Source: Pseudarthrobacter sp. NBSH8
GTDB taxonomy: Bacteria > Actinomycetota > Actinomycetes > Actinomycetales > Micrococcaceae
Direction of reading: 5' to 3'
Assembly (NCBI RefSeq): GCF_014217545.1
Contig: NZ_CP043178.1
Span: 1,860,001-1,924,000 of the forward strand
DNA: 64,000 nucleotides
The translations under genes and the position numbers were made by a program. The notes under the pieces were generated by a model that saw only the letters and a list, made by a program, of their open reading frames with translations, did no database searches and was not told where the DNA came from. Position 1 is the stretch's first letter. Each line of letters begins with the position of its first letter. Below, piece by piece: positions 43,426 to 53,765 of the stretch.

Positions 43426-44890
43426 ATGGAGTTGAGGGTGGAGCTATTTGCGAGGATCCGGCGGGACGCCCGGGTCCATGGATCATCAATCCGTGCCCTG
43501 GCAAAGGAGTACCGGGTTTCCCGCAGGACTGTCCGTCAGGCCCTCGCTGCAGCTGAACCACCAGCCCGAAGAGTCTCTGCCCGCGCGGCTCCGAAGCTGG
43601 ACCGTTTCAGGTCCGTCATTGATGACATGCTCGTCGTGGATCTTGATGCTCCACGGAAGCAACGCCATACCGCGCAGCGTGTTTTCGATCGTCTGGTTGA
43701 TGGGCATCAGGCTGTGATCTCGTACTCGACGGTCCGTCAGTATGTGAAGGCCCGCCGTGCAGAGGTTGCGTTCGAGGCCGGGAAAGCAGCGGTTGAAGTG
43801 TTCATCTCTCAGGAACACGCGCCCGGCGCTGAAGCCGAGGTCGATTTTGGGGACGTGTGGGTGGATCTGGGCGGGGTTAGGACCCGGTGCTACATGTTCG
43901 CGTTCCGGCTTTCGAACTCGGGTAAATCTGTCCATGGTGTCTGCCCCACCTGCGGGCAGGAAGCATTGCTGGAAGGCCATATCGAAGCGTTTAGCGCTAT
44001 CGGCGGGATCCCGAGGAAGCATATCCGGTACGACAACCTGACCAGCGCGGTCACGAAAGTCATCTATGGTGCCGGCCGTCAACGTATCGAGAACGAACGC
44101 TGGGTGCTATTCAAATCTCACTTCGGGCTCGATGCTTTCTACTGCGAGCCAGGACTGCACGGCGTTCATGAAAAGGGCGGGGTTGAAGGTGAAGTGGGAA
44201 AGTTCCGGCGGAATTTCCTGACCCCCGTCCCGGCCGTGGATAGCCTAGTGAAGCTCAATGACCGGATCCGGGTCTGGGACGAGAATGGGAACCGCCGCCG
44301 GATTTCCCAGCGTCTGCGCACTATTGGGCAGGACTTCGCTGTTGAACAGCCCTTGCTGGCTCCGTTGCCGGCAGAAGACTTCGATCCGGGCCTGATTCTC
44401 ACGCCCAGGGTGGAACGTTCCGCGTTGGTGACGGTCCGTTCAGCGAAGTATTCGGTGCCGGTGCGGTTCATCAACCGTAAAGTTCGGGTGTCCCTGCGCG
44501 CTACCGAGGTGCGGATCTTCGATGGCAGGGCCCTGATCGCGGCCCATCCCAGGACTGTTGCCCGGGGCGGGCAAAGCGTGAAGCTGGACCACTACCTGGA
44601 AGTCCTCAGGATAAAACCGGGTGCGTTGCCCGGGTCCACGGCACTGGCCCAGGCCCGGGAATCCGGAAGGTTCACCCCCGCCCACGACGCTTTCTGGGCT
44701 GCGGCCAGAAAGACCGATGGCGATGCCGAAGCCACCCGGCAACTCATCGACGTCCTTCTCCTGCACCGGGCCATGGAAGCCGAAGACGTCATCGCCGGGA
44801 TCACCGCAGCCTTGCATGTCGGGGCCGTCCGTGCGGACGTCGTCGCCGTTGAAGCCAGGCGCATGGCCACCGAAAGGCAAACAGGGCGGG
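43426..44890 (+). pseudogene. istA: IS21 transposase istA, 3' truncated, istB missing
   Basis: From ATG 43426: N-terminal helix-turn-helix ('SIRALAKEYRVSRRTVRQAL'), the DDE core with 'EAEVDFGDVWVDLGG', 'RKHIRYDNLTSAV' and 'GVHEKGGVEGEVGKFRRN', and a C-terminal domain to about 'AVEARRMATERQ'. After about 44890 the frame leaves the family and runs into the antisense of the cassette 2 lipoprotein. The ATPase partner istB and the right end are absent, so the element is immobile. Confidence 0.88.
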
Positions 44891-44994
44891 TCCGGCCAGA
44901 TTGCCATTCCGGTGCAAAAGAGAATGTTCCCGAGCACCGCTGTGACTGTTACTTCGTTATGGACTGTGGATGCTTTTTGTTGTGCAGTATTGGG

Positions 44995-45648
44995 TCAGTG
45001 GTGTTCGACCCAGCAGGCGAGGATGGTGGTGGACAGCTGGTAGGCCAGGGCGTTGCGGGTGATGTTCTCCGGTCCCAGACTCGCGGGGAGGTCCGTAGCG
45101 TCCACATGAAGGACGAAGCTGTCTTTTTGGAAAACTGCTGACCCGTCCGCGGTTTCGTAGGCCGGGAACCCCAGGTTGGCGAGTCCCTGAATGGGCGTAG
45201 CGTTTTCAGCCAGGGCCTGCAGGGCGTCAAAGTAGGTCAGTGCCGTGGCCTGGTCCTTCGCTTCCATAACCGAAATAACCAGGTCGCCTTCGTCCAGGTG
45301 GTAGGTGCAGGTGAAGGTGCTGTCGGCCCAATTGTTGACTGTGTGGGTGTCCTCTTTCAGGTCCAGGATGGAGGTGAGCCGGTCCATGGGCTGGTCCCCG
45401 CAGACCATTTTCGCGGCCTCGCTCGGTCCCTCGACGGTGGGGTCGGGGGAGGAGTCCCCTTCGTTGTGGTGCCCGCCGCCGTGGCTGCCGGCTGCGGCCG
45501 TGTCACCTGATGGTGAAGTATCCGTTGGCGAGGAGACGGTTGAGGTAGGTGCCGGCGCTGTTCCTGATGATCCGGTTGCAGCGGTGCAGCCGGTGAGCAG
45601 GAGGGTGGACAGGGCCAGGGAGGCCAGCAGGGGGTTGGGGTGTTTCAT
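44995..45648 (-). CDS. secreted lipoprotein of the CHRD-sortase cassette (copy 2)
   Basis: 217 residues from ATG 45648. Lipobox 'LLTGC', Ser/Thr/His-rich linker ('GSHGGGHHNEGD'), globular domain from 'MVCGDQPMDRLTSILDLKED' to 'LACWVEHH'. The domain is nearly the same as in copy 1 while the linker is diverged. It is the third gene of the minus-strand cassette; the truncated IS21 transposase abuts its 3' end. Confidence 0.75.
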   Translation of the reverse strand: MKHPNPLLASLALSTLLLTGCTAATGSSGTAPAPTSTVSSPTDTSPSGDTAAAGSHGGGHHNEGDSSPDPTVEGPSEAAKMVCGDQPMDRLTSILDLKEDTHTVNNWADSTFTCTYHLDEGDLVISVMEAKDQATALTYFDALQALAENATPIQGLANLGFPAYETADGSAVFQKDSFVLHVDATDLPASLGPENITRNALAYQLSTTILACWVEHH

Positions 45649-45700
45649 TCCTCGTCCGTCCTTGCCGCCGTCCAGATAAGGGGGACCGGCGGAGGGGTTG

Positions 45701-46354
45701 TCAGGCTTTGAGTTTGGCGTAGATGACGTAGTTGTCATCGAAGAGTCCGGTGGCGGGGTCGTACCCGTCGCAGGTGATGAGCCGGAGCTCGGGGCCTGGT
45801 GTGTTGCCATAGACCTCGAAGGTGGGGAAGCTGTTCTTGCTGTAGAGGGCCCCGCGGTCAACGGTGAACACAGCCGTGCTGCCATCGGTGCGGGAAACGC
45901 TGATCTCGTCACCGGTTTTGAGCTTTTGGAGGTCCGCGAAGACACCTTTGTTTCCGCCCAAAGCGTTGACGTGGCCCAGTATTACGGAGGGTCCGCGCTC
46001 ACCAGGGGTGGGGGAGCCGCCGTACCAGGACGCCGGGGTGCCGTCGCCGGTATCCTCGGGGACTTCCAATGACCCGTTCTCCCGCAACCCCAGATGCAGC
46101 AGGTCAGTGCGCACATCGATCACGGGGATACTCAGCGTGACCGGAGGCGATGCAGGCATCACCGGACCGGCCGGGGCCGCCGGGGTTCTCACCGGCAGGG
46201 AAGGCTGGGCGGTGGCGGCTGCTGCCGACGGCGGTGCAGGAGCAGTGGCCCGTTGTGTGCCGGTGCTGCAGCCGGTCAGGGCCAGGGCGAGCAGAAGCCC
46301 GGCTGCCGTGGTGGCCTTCAGACCTCCACGGCGGCCGGGCTTCATGTGTCTCAC
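45701..46354 (-). CDS. class F-type sortase with lipobox (copy 2)
   Basis: 217 residues from GTG 46354 (ATG 46345 is an alternative). Lipobox 'LALTGC' at Cys29, Ala/Pro-rich linker, then the sortase fold with His in 'ILGHVNALG' and Cys in 'LRLITCDGYDPATGLFDD'. As in copy 1, no Arg follows the Cys. The catalytic domain is nearly identical to copy 1 and the linker is shorter. It is flanked by its CHRD and lipoprotein partners in the same order as copy 1. Confidence 0.85.
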   Translation of the reverse strand: MRHMKPGRRGGLKATTAAGLLLALALTGCSTGTQRATAPAPPSAAAATAQPSLPVRTPAAPAGPVMPASPPVTLSIPVIDVRTDLLHLGLRENGSLEVPEDTGDGTPASWYGGSPTPGERGPSVILGHVNALGGNKGVFADLQKLKTGDEISVSRTDGSTAVFTVDRGALYSKNSFPTFEVYGNTPGPELRLITCDGYDPATGLFDDNYVIYAKLKA

Positions 46355-46377
46355 AGTGTTTAACCGATCAGCGGTGT

Positions 46378-47148
46378 TTAGGCGGTTGATTCTGCGGTGC
46401 GACGACGGACAACGTAAGCGCCGCCGGCCAAAGCGATGAGGGCCAGCCCCCCGCCGATGGCGAGTGCTCCGGTGTCGGTGCCGGTTTCCTGGGCGATGCC
46501 GGTTTCAGCGCCACCTGCGGGCATCTTCATCTGTCCGGCCGTCAGGGTTCCGCACAGTGCCGGCGACGTTGCTGCCAGGGGCAGTTCGGGGATGAGGTCG
46601 GACTTGGCTGCCGCGCCGGCCGGGCTGAGGGTGGCCGGGTCAAGGCCATGGACGACGACGACGGCGGTGCCGGCTTCGAGGGCTGCCTTGGTCTCAGCAT
46701 TCAGTTCGAACGTACGGTCAATCGTGTAAGCGGCGCCCTGGCCGGCGGCTTTGATGTCAAGGCCAGCTGCGGGGCTGGTGTCACCGCTGGTGGAGAGGGT
46801 GGTGACGATGCCGCCATAGCTGGGTGCGCCTTCGGTCGTGGAGATAACCTGGTCACCATCCTTGTCGGCCGAAGGATCCGGACAGGTACCCTGCGCTCCA
46901 CCGTGGATGTGCTGGACGTGCGGGTAGGGCATGTCCATGAACGTCGCGGGCATACCCGAAACGTTCAGCAGGACATGAGCCTGGTTGCCCGTGACGTGAA
47001 GTTCGATGGTGGCTGAACCGGAGCTGCCGTTGAGCTGGCCCAGGGTGGACTGGTAGGACTGGTCAGCGGCCATGGCCGGCGATCCAGATAGGGCAAGTGC
47101 GGCCAAAGCGAGGGTAGGTACTGCCATAAAGCGGAGTGTCTTGTTCAC
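46378..47148 (-). CDS. CHRD-domain surface protein with C-terminal membrane anchor (copy 2)
   Basis: 256 residues from GTG 47148, the same length as copy 1. The signal peptide is almost identical. The CHRD domain shows 'AHVLLNVSG', 'PHVQHIHGGAQGTCP' and 'VVVVHGLD'. The C-terminus again has a sorting-type layout: 'GGAETGIAQETG', hydrophobic stretch, RRR. The motif core GA(D/E)TG is kept in both copies while the residues around it vary. Confidence 0.88.
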   Translation of the reverse strand: MNKTLRFMAVPTLALAALALSGSPAMAADQSYQSTLGQLNGSSGSATIELHVTGNQAHVLLNVSGMPATFMDMPYPHVQHIHGGAQGTCPDPSADKDGDQVISTTEGAPSYGGIVTTLSTSGDTSPAAGLDIKAAGQGAAYTIDRTFELNAETKAALEAGTAVVVVHGLDPATLSPAGAAAKSDLIPELPLAATSPALCGTLTAGQMKMPAGGAETGIAQETGTDTGALAIGGGLALIALAGGAYVVRRRTAESTA

Positions 47149-47185
47149 TAGAAAATCTCCTCATACACGCGCGAGTGACGGTGAC

Positions 47186-47200
47186 TCCCCAAGGAAGGGA
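47186..47200 (-). promoter_or_regulatory. leader hairpin of CHRD cassette 2
   Basis: TCCC (47186-47189) and GGGA (47197-47200) form a short stem about 40 bases before the start, at the same place as the longer hairpin of cassette 1. The adjoining CGTGTATGAGGAGAT block is shared with cassette 1. Confidence 0.5.
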
Positions 47201-47570
47201 CACCAGTACTTCGAAGCAGACCATCCCACCGCTGAATGAGGATGTGTCTTATACCACAGTGTAGGGGCGTAAGGCCGGTGCGTAACCTTGAAAGGGTTCT
47301 TTATTTCGGGACTACTTTCGGGACGGTTGCGACCGTCATAGTGCTGATGGGCGCCTGCCCCGGGGTTGTATCCACGGTCCACGGCGGGTCTTTCGCTGCA
47401 GCAAAGCGAGGCCTGTCAGTGCCAGTCCGCCGGCTATGGCTTCGGCGACCGCTGTCGCCGGTCGATCCACGCAGTATCAAGGCCGTCATCCGTGACGTCT
47501 GGCGGCGTTTGAGCTCAGAGGAATCCGGACCGGTCGTCAAGCCTCAGGTGCTGGGCTGCGGGCTCGAGCG
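47201..47570 (+). other. no recognisable gene
   Basis: A plus-strand frame (47236-47577) and short minus-strand frames have no family signature. One minus frame reads 'AVAEAIAGGLALTGLALLQ', a span-like piece too short to judge. The stretch holds the cassette 2 promoter and the 3' flank of the P55 gene. Confidence 0.5.
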
Positions 47571-49121
47571 CTACTGAGGGTCTCCCGCAGCGTCTGGCTC
47601 CTCGGCGTACTCGTCGCGCGCGCTGATCAGCAGACCCAGCGCCGCGCCCACCACACACACGATCGCGGTGATCGAGAAGATCTCGCCGTACTGCAGGGCG
47701 TACGCCTCGCGGACCCGGCCGGCCTCGGCTGACAACCGTTCCGCGAGTGTGTCGCCGCCCGTACTGGCGGGCAGGCTGGCCAGATGCTGGTTGAACCGGT
47801 AGAGGCCCCATGCGCTCAGCGCCGCGATGCCGAGCAGCATGCCGATCATGCGGGCGAGCACAACCGCTGCCGACCCGATCCCGTGCTGGGCGGCGGGAAC
47901 CACCCGAAGTGTCGCCGACGTCAGCGGGCCGATCACCAGGCCGAGACCGAGTCCGGCGATCGCCAGGTCGGTGTCCAGTGTCGGCAGGGTGAACAGTCCG
48001 AGATCATGTCGTGCCGTCAGCACATCCACGGGCCATTTCGAGATCAGCAGATAGCCCACGGCGGCGACGAACAGGCCGGTGAACGCGACGATCCGGTCGC
48101 CGATCCGGGTGGCCAGCCATCCGCCGAGTAGCGCCGCAACCGGCAGCGCGACGAGGAAGCGCAGCAGCAGGAATGCGGCCTGGTTCTGGTCCTGACCCAG
48201 GACACCCTGACCGAACAGCTCGACGTTGACCAGCGTCACCATGAGCGCTGCGCCGGCGGCCATCGACGCGCCAATTGCCGCCAGGAACGGTCTGACGTGC
48301 ACTCCCGCCGGTTCCAGCAGGCGGGTGCGGGCGAACCTCTCCCAGACGAAGAACGCGACGGTCGCCACGGCGGCGGCGATCAGCGTCGGCATTCCCCAGC
48401 TGGGCAGCACCAGCTTGCCGTCGGGCTTGGGGTTGTAAAGCCCGATCACGGTCAGGCCCAGGGCGATGGCCAGCAGCAGACCGCCGAGCACGTCGACCTT
48501 CTGGGGATCATCGGTTCTCTGCCGGCCGGGCAGGCTGAAGTGGATCATCACCATCGCGATCACCGCAAGCGGCACGTTGACCCAGAAAACGGCCTGCCAA
48601 TGCTGGAACAGCCCGACCAGGGCGATGCCGTACACCGGGCCGAGCACGCTGCCCAGTTCCTGTGCGGCACCGACACCGCCGAGCACAGCTGCGCGCTTGC
48701 GCGCAGCCCACAGTCCGGCGGCCAAGGCCATCGTCACCGGCAGCAGCGCGCCACTGGCGGCGCCCTGGAGAGTACGGCCGAGGACCAACACGGTGAGATC
48801 AGTCGACAGTGCCGTGACCACCGATCCGAGCGCGAAGCCGGCCAAACTGACCTGGATGAGCATCTTCCGCCCGAACCGGTCCGACGCCCGACCCAGTAGC
48901 GGCATCGCCGCGATGTAGCCGAGCAGGTAGCCGGTGATGATCGGGGTGACCCGTTGGAGCTGATTCACTCCGATGCCGACGTCGCGCATGATGTCGGTCA
49001 TGATCGTGACGACGACGTAGGTGTCGAGCGCGCCCAGCGCTACTGCGAGACTGGCCGCGCTGATCGCGATGCGGCGGTTGGTCGACACCCGCCCGGTGGC
49101 AGGGGGCGGGCCCAGGATCAC
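47571..49121 (-). CDS. P55-type MFS transporter (Rv1410c-like)
   Basis: 516 residues from GTG 49121, whose GTGA overlaps the lprG stop. Fourteen-span MFS protein: '[15 protein letters not shown]', '[19 protein letters not shown]' and '[17 protein letters not shown]' closely follow mycobacterial P55. In mycobacteria P55 and the lipoprotein LprG act together to export triacylglycerides and related lipids, and this also affects drug tolerance. Finding this pair outside the Mycobacteriales suggests transfer; transposon-like repeats lie just upstream. Confidence 0.88.
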   Translation of the reverse strand: MILGPPPATGRVSTNRRIAISAASLAVALGALDTYVVVTIMTDIMRDVGIGVNQLQRVTPIITGYLLGYIAAMPLLGRASDRFGRKMLIQVSLAGFALGSVVTALSTDLTVLVLGRTLQGAASGALLPVTMALAAGLWAARKRAAVLGGVGAAQELGSVLGPVYGIALVGLFQHWQAVFWVNVPLAVIAMVMIHFSLPGRQRTDDPQKVDVLGGLLLAIALGLTVIGLYNPKPDGKLVLPSWGMPTLIAAAVATVAFFVWERFARTRLLEPAGVHVRPFLAAIGASMAAGAALMVTLVNVELFGQGVLGQDQNQAAFLLLRFLVALPVAALLGGWLATRIGDRIVAFTGLFVAAVGYLLISKWPVDVLTARHDLGLFTLPTLDTDLAIAGLGLGLVIGPLTSATLRVVPAAQHGIGSAAVVLARMIGMLLGIAALSAWGLYRFNQHLASLPASTGGDTLAERLSAEAGRVREAYALQYGEIFSITAIVCVVGAALGLLISARDEYAEEPDAAGDPQ

Positions 49122-49837
49122 ATTGCCGGTTTGTCGACGGTAACCGGTTCGCCCCACTTGGACAGGGTCATTGTGACGCTGTTACCAGGGCTGGGCTCCA
49201 ACCGGGCCTGCATCAGCTCGCGGTTGCCGCCCTCAGAGATCCAGACGGTGCCAGGCACGGGTCCCGTCGCCCCGATCTGCGGGGAGATTTTGTTGACCGC
49301 GTCCGCGGTGACGTTGCCCGTGATGCGTACAGAGTCCACGCCCTCGACGGTCTCGCGGCCGTCGATCTTGGCATCGGAGAAGTTGGCGAGCACGTTGGCC
49401 AGCCCCACGTCGGGGTCCAGGATCGTCGCGACGTCGTAGATGTTGGATGCCGGCCCGAAGTTCGACAGGCGGCCTCCCGACGTGATCGCGGCCCAGAGGT
49501 TGCCGTCGGAGACCACGAACTCGACCCCTTTGAGCCGCTGGCCAAGGTGCATCATGTCGAGTGTGCCCTTGGCGGCGACCGCGGGAGTCTGTGTGAGATC
49601 GCCCTCGATGAACTCGACCGGCAATCCGGCGATCTGGCCCTCAACCGCGAGCTTGAGATGCGCGCTGGTCTGCCCCTTGGTGGTCTCACTCGACTCTTTC
49701 AACAGGGCAACGGGGTCGGGAGAGGCCTCCGGCGATGGGGAGGGGGAGGGGGCGGTGCACCCTGCAACGAGGGCGACGACGACGATGAGGGGCGCGAAGA
49801 TCGCCCCAAGGCGGGCCTGCAGGGCTGCATTATACAT
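49118..49837 (-). CDS. lprG: LprG-like lipoprotein (LppX/LprAFG family)
   Basis: 239 residues from ATG 49837; an in-frame ATG at 49852 is equally possible. Lipobox 'LVAGC'. The mature domain shows '[16 protein letters not shown]', '[20 protein letters not shown]' and 'PVPGTVWI', the LprG lipid-binding fold. It should bind acylated lipids outside the membrane and hand them on together with P55. The start codon lies in a 15-bp tandem repeat. Confidence 0.88.
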   Translation of the reverse strand: MYNAALQARLGAIFAPLIVVVALVAGCTAPSPSPSPEASPDPVALLKESSETTKGQTSAHLKLAVEGQIAGLPVEFIEGDLTQTPAVAAKGTLDMMHLGQRLKGVEFVVSDGNLWAAITSGGRLSNFGPASNIYDVATILDPDVGLANVLANFSDAKIDGRETVEGVDSVRITGNVTADAVNKISPQIGATGPVPGTVWISEGGNRELMQARLEPSPGNSVTMTLSKWGEPVTVDKPAM

Positions 49838-49867
49838 GGATGCATCATACATGGCTGCATCATAGTG
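49823..49867. repeat. three 15-bp tandem repeats over the lprG start
   Basis: Units GGCTGCATTATACAT (49823-49837), GGATGCATCATACAT (49838-49852) and GGCTGCATCATAGTG (49853-49867). Read on the minus strand, the first two units each supply an in-frame ATG, so the translation start of lprG is duplicated. Confidence 0.85.
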
Positions 49868-49924
49868 GGGGACCCCTAAGAGAGTGTTGCACTGAACCTT
49901 CCCCGTAAGGACACGTAGTGGGCC

Positions 49925-49949
49925 GTGCAGACGACTTCGGAAAATGACA
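49925..49949 (+). repeat. 25-bp repeat, left copy
   Basis: GTGCAGACGACTTCGGAAAA followed by TGACA; identical to 50576-50600. Related inverted copies lie at 50067-50091, 50641-50663 and, weaker, 50664-50686. Confidence 0.85.
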
Positions 49950-50116
49950 TAAAAAATTCCATACACACTCGATTTTTGTAGCGAAACTCAGTGCCGGTTT
50001 CTACGTGCCGGTTCTTCTGATGGTTGACGGGTATTGGTACATTTGCGCGCATGGGACATCTGTTGGTGTCACTTTCCGAACTCGTCTGCACAAATTTCCA
50101 TACTCGCTGCACAGCT

Positions 50117-50466
50117 GCGAAAGACATGGTCGACGACCTCACGCTCCGTGAAGTGGAGCTCAGTATTGGCGGTTCCGTTGACGACCCGACTGACCCGGTC
50201 GGCAGGCTGCTGTTCAATTTGTTGGCGATAGTCGCTGAGTTCGAGGCGGACTTGATCCGTTCACGAACTCGCGAAGGGATGCAGGTCGCGAAAGCGGCCG
50301 GTCGGCTCCCGGTAAGCAGCCCAACCTGTCCAAGGCGCAGGAGAAGCACCTGGTCGAGGTCTACCAGCGGGGCGAACACACCACTGCGCAGATCGCTGAA
50401 CTCTTCAGCGTAGCGAGGTCCACGCTCTACCGGGCAATCGAGCGCTCCGGTGACACTGCCGCCTAA
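50117..50466 (+). pseudogene. serine resolvase remnant
   Basis: From about 50126: 'LREVELSIGGSVDDPTDPVG' and 'LLAIVAEFEADLIRSRTREG', the C-terminal part of the resolvase catalytic domain. Near 50308 the frame shifts and continues 'KAQEKHLVEVYQRGEHTTAQ' and 'LFSVARSTLYRAIERSG', the DNA-binding domain, to a TAA at 50466. The N-terminal half with the catalytic Ser is missing. Repeats related to 49925-49949 surround it. Confidence 0.82.
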
Positions 50467-50475
50467 GTGTTCATT

Positions 50476-50686
50476 GTGCAGAGGAGTACGGAACAAATGG
50501 GCGCCTTGTGCAGAGGAGTACGGAAAAGCCAGTGTTCACACTCAGCTGCACAACCCCGAAAACTCAAGGACCGTTGTGCAGACGACTTCGGAAAATGACA
50601 AGACAAAACGTTAGTCAGTGCGGCTCTATGACTAGACGTATCATTTTTCGAAGTCGTCTGCACGGAATTTCATAAGTCCTCTGCAC
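50476..50686. repeat. cluster of related 20-25-bp repeats
   Basis: Direct copies of GTGCAGA-x-GA-x-T-x-CGGAA at 50476-50499, 50508-50527 and 50576-50600; inverted copies at 50641-50663 and 50664-50686. The spacing and mixed orientation look like recombinase-binding subsites or stacked transposon ends. No gene was recognised between 50467 and 50753. Confidence 0.75.
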
Positions 50687-50753
50687 TCGTCTCCGGTTGG
50701 AGTGATTTTCAACGTGGTCAGCGTCCTTGGACCTGTAAATAAGTGCTTGTTCT

Positions 50754-52457
50754 TTACCCGCAGTAGGCGCCTGTGCTGGCGCTGTGGACCAGTTTGGCGT
50801 ACTTGGCGAGCACGCCCTTGGTGAACTTGGCAGGGAGGGGCTCCCAGCCAATCTTGCGGGATTCGAGTTCGGCGTCGTCGACCAGCAGGTCGAAGCTTCG
50901 GGCGGCGATGTCGACCCGGATCCGGTCGCCGTCCTTGACGAAGGCGATGGGGCCGCCGTCGACAGCTTCCGGTGCCACGTGGCCAATGCACAGGCCTGTG
51001 GTTCCACCGGAAAAGCGGCCGTCGGTGAGGAGCAGGACGTCCTTGCCCAGCCCGGCGCCCTTGATGGCGCCGGTGATGGCGAGCATCTCGCGCATGCCCG
51101 GGCCGCCCTTGGGGCCCTCGTAACGGATGACCACAACGTCGCCGGCCTTGATCAGGCCCAGGTCCAGTGCGGCCAGGGCGCCCTGCTCACGCTCGAACAC
51201 ACGGGCGGTGCCTTCGAAGACGTCGGCGTCGAAGCCGGCGCTCTTCACGACCGCACCTTCAGGCGCCATGGAGCCGTGCAGGATGGTGATGCCGCCGGTC
51301 TTGTGGATCGGGTTGTCCATGGCACGCAGGATCTTGCCGTCCAGGTCCGGCGGGTTGATCGCGGCGAGGTTCTCGGCAACGGTCTTGCCGGTGACCGTGA
51401 GGCAGTCGCCGTGCAGCAGCCCGGCGTCGAGCAGTGCCCGCATGATGACCGGCACACCGCCGATCTTGTCAACGTCAGTCATGACGTAGCGGCCGAACGG
51501 CTTCAGGTCACCCAGGTGCGGGATCTTGTCGCCGATGCGGTTGAAGTCCTCCAGGTTCAGCTCGACTTCTGCTTCGCGGGCGATGGCCAGCAGGTGCAGG
51601 ACGGCGTTGGTGGAGCCACCGAAGGCCATGGTGACGGCGATGGCGTTTTCGAACGCCTTCTTGGTCATGATGTCCCGGGCGGTGATGCCGAGGCGGAGCA
51701 GGTTCACCACCGCTTCGCCGGACTTGCGCGCAAATTCATCACGACGGCGGTCTGCCGAGGGCGGGGCGGCCGAGCCGGGGAGGGACATGCCCAGGGCTTC
51801 GCCGATGCACGCCATGGTGTTGGCGGTGTACATACCGCCGCAGGCGCCTTCGCCGGGGCAGATGGCCTTTTCAATGCGGGTCAGGTCTTCGAGGCTCATC
51901 TTGCCGGCGGCGCAGGCGCCCACGGCTTCGAAGGCGTCAATCAGGGTGACTTCTTTTTCGGAGCCGTCCTCGAGCTTGACCCAGCCCGGCATGATGGAGC
52001 CGGCGTACAGGAAGACGCTGGCGAGGTCCAGGCGGGCGGCAGCCATGAGCATGCCCGGCAGGGACTTGTCACAGCCGGCGAGCAGGACGGAGCCGTCGAT
52101 GCGCTCGGCCTGCATCACGGTTTCCACGGAGTCGGCAATGACTTCACGGGAAACCAGGGAGAAGTGCATGCCTTCGTGGCCCATGGAGATGCCGTCGGAG
52201 ACGGAGATGGTGCCGAACTGCATCGGGAAACCGCCGCCTGCGTGGACGCCTTCCTTGGCTCCCTGGGCCAGCCGGTTCAGGGAGAGGTTGCAGGGAGTGA
52301 TTTCATTCCAGGAACTGGCAACGCCGATCTGGGGCTTGGCGAAGTCATCGTCCCCCATACCGACAGCCCGGAACATACCGCGCGCGGGGGCAGCATGGAT
52401 CCCGTCGGTGACAGCCCGACTCCGCGGCTTGAGGTCCACTGATTGTGATGGTTGCAT
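50754..52457 (-). CDS. ilvD: dihydroxy-acid dehydratase
   Basis: 567 residues; AGGAAAG precedes the ATG. Three cluster-binding cysteines in 'TPCNLSLN', '[10 protein letters not shown]' and '[12 protein letters not shown]' and the C-terminal '[11 protein letters not shown]' are conserved. The enzyme makes branched-chain 2-oxo acids in isoleucine and valine synthesis and pantothenate supply. Length matches the actinobacterial short form. It appears complete and unlinked to other ilv genes here. Confidence 0.96.
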   Translation of the reverse strand: MQPSQSVDLKPRSRAVTDGIHAAPARGMFRAVGMGDDDFAKPQIGVASSWNEITPCNLSLNRLAQGAKEGVHAGGGFPMQFGTISVSDGISMGHEGMHFSLVSREVIADSVETVMQAERIDGSVLLAGCDKSLPGMLMAAARLDLASVFLYAGSIMPGWVKLEDGSEKEVTLIDAFEAVGACAAGKMSLEDLTRIEKAICPGEGACGGMYTANTMACIGEALGMSLPGSAAPPSADRRRDEFARKSGEAVVNLLRLGITARDIMTKKAFENAIAVTMAFGGSTNAVLHLLAIAREAEVELNLEDFNRIGDKIPHLGDLKPFGRYVMTDVDKIGGVPVIMRALLDAGLLHGDCLTVTGKTVAENLAAINPPDLDGKILRAMDNPIHKTGGITILHGSMAPEGAVVKSAGFDADVFEGTARVFEREQGALAALDLGLIKAGDVVVIRYEGPKGGPGMREMLAITGAIKGAGLGKDVLLLTDGRFSGGTTGLCIGHVAPEAVDGGPIAFVKDGDRIRVDIAARSFDLLVDDAELESRKIGWEPLPAKFTKGVLAKYAKLVHSASTGAYCG

Positions 52458-52538
52458 ATCTTTCCTCCGGTGTTGATTTGAAGCTACGTATCGCCCTGAA
52501 CGCGTTGGGCAATGGGACGCGTCCAGGTTTGGGCAGGG

Positions 52539-53414
52539 TCAAGGGTTGCAATATCCGCAAAAACGCGGGTCAGCGCGTGGTGGGTCGGTTACGTAGCGGG
52601 TGGAGCGGTGCCCGCAGGTGAGGCATCCATGAATCTCGGCGCGGGTCTCGCTCGTTGGCTCGCCGCAGCCCGTGCACGGGAGTCCTGCCACCCGCTCCAC
52701 TTTCCAGAATCCCGGGGTGTCGCAGGACGGACATCTGGAGCGAAGTTTCTGTGCGAGGTTTTCGGCCGCGAGACGGATTGTTTCCATGCGCGTCGGATTG
52801 GCGTTGGCGCGCATGTCGGTCTCGAGAAAAACCTTGCCGTTGGCCAATCGGGCCAGCGCCCTCGAAAAGGCGAGCTCCAGCTCGGGCCAGGCGGCGATTC
52901 CTTTATGCATGCGGGGGTCGTGCTCGCCGTCCGGGCGAACGACCAGGTGGTGTTCGGGGAACTTCGATTCGCGGGCGAACGTTTGGGCCTCCGCCCAGTC
53001 CGCGGTCAGTAGGTGGAAGAAGTTCGTCTTGCCTTCGGCTGTTCCAACGACCTCCAGTTCGCGCTCACTGTCGATCCAGATCATGAGTTCGATGTTCCAG
53101 GGGAACATCCCCATGGCCGGATCCGGGCCAAACGAGCCCTCGTTGGCGATACCCAGCGGCAAACCCGACAATTCCATGCCCACCTGCGCCTTCTTGCGCG
53201 CAGCCTCGAGCTGTGAGCCGGCGCGGGGGACCTCGCGGGTGAAAGTACCGAGCAGATCCGTGTCGTAGCCCGTGACGTGTTCGAGCCGGCAGCCGAGCGC
53301 ACGCTCGAGCACCGGGACGATCACCCGCTCCTTGCCATGCTGGGTAAGCAGAGAAATCCGTTCACCGGAATAGACGGAAGGCGGGGTTGAATTGCCGGAC
53401 TCAGTGCTGATCAC
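52539..53414 (-). CDS. DUF6671-like protein with C-terminal zinc-ribbon
   Basis: 291 residues from GTG 53414 (GAAAGG 8 bases upstream); a longer frame from 53588 has no coding character. The N-terminal domain has 'LLTQHGKERVIVPVLE' and 'GTFTREVPRAGSQLEAARKK', where the Asp/Thr-Arg-Glu segment recalls Macro- or PRTase-like hydrolases. The C-terminus carries 'CPSCDTPGFW', 'CTGCGEP' and 'CLTCGHRS', likely zinc ribbons. Function unknown. Confidence 0.75.
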   Translation of the reverse strand: MISTESGNSTPPSVYSGERISLLTQHGKERVIVPVLERALGCRLEHVTGYDTDLLGTFTREVPRAGSQLEAARKKAQVGMELSGLPLGIANEGSFGPDPAMGMFPWNIELMIWIDSERELEVVGTAEGKTNFFHLLTADWAEAQTFARESKFPEHHLVVRPDGEHDPRMHKGIAAWPELELAFSRALARLANGKVFLETDMRANANPTRMETIRLAAENLAQKLRSRCPSCDTPGFWKVERVAGLPCTGCGEPTSETRAEIHGCLTCGHRSTRYVTDPPRADPRFCGYCNP

Positions 53415-53765
53415 AACTGACCTTTCACTCCAGGGGGAACGACTGGGAACCGCAGGTTTGCGGGATGAGTGGCACATCCGGTGACGGCTGCTGCTCCTGC
53501 AATTCTCCTCACCCCTTGCCGACGTTTTCACAGCACACCTGTCATGTGCACGCGATGAGGTGGAAAAGTCCCTGTGGCCGTCCCGCAACCGCAGATGTTA
53601 CGTACCAGAATACATGAAGTTTGTCTCATGAATCATATAGCGTGTATTAATGGGACTGTCGGCCTACCGGTGGCGTCGAAGGGATTACAGCCAAACGATG
53701 CAGGTATGGGCCGTTGACCGCGCTCCGGTTTCACAACAGCCGGAAACGAACAAGAGAGTCACCGC
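53415..53765 (+). other. divergent promoter region of the DUF6671-like and sbtA genes
   Basis: No gene recognised. The part around 53610-53660 is AT-rich ('ATGAATCATATAGCGTGTA') relative to its surroundings and could hold promoter elements for sbtA. Confidence 0.45.

Noticed and set aside
47236..47577. 113-codon plus-strand frame
   Set aside because: No family signature, poor RBS, overlaps cassette leader and the P55 3' end. Probably chance.
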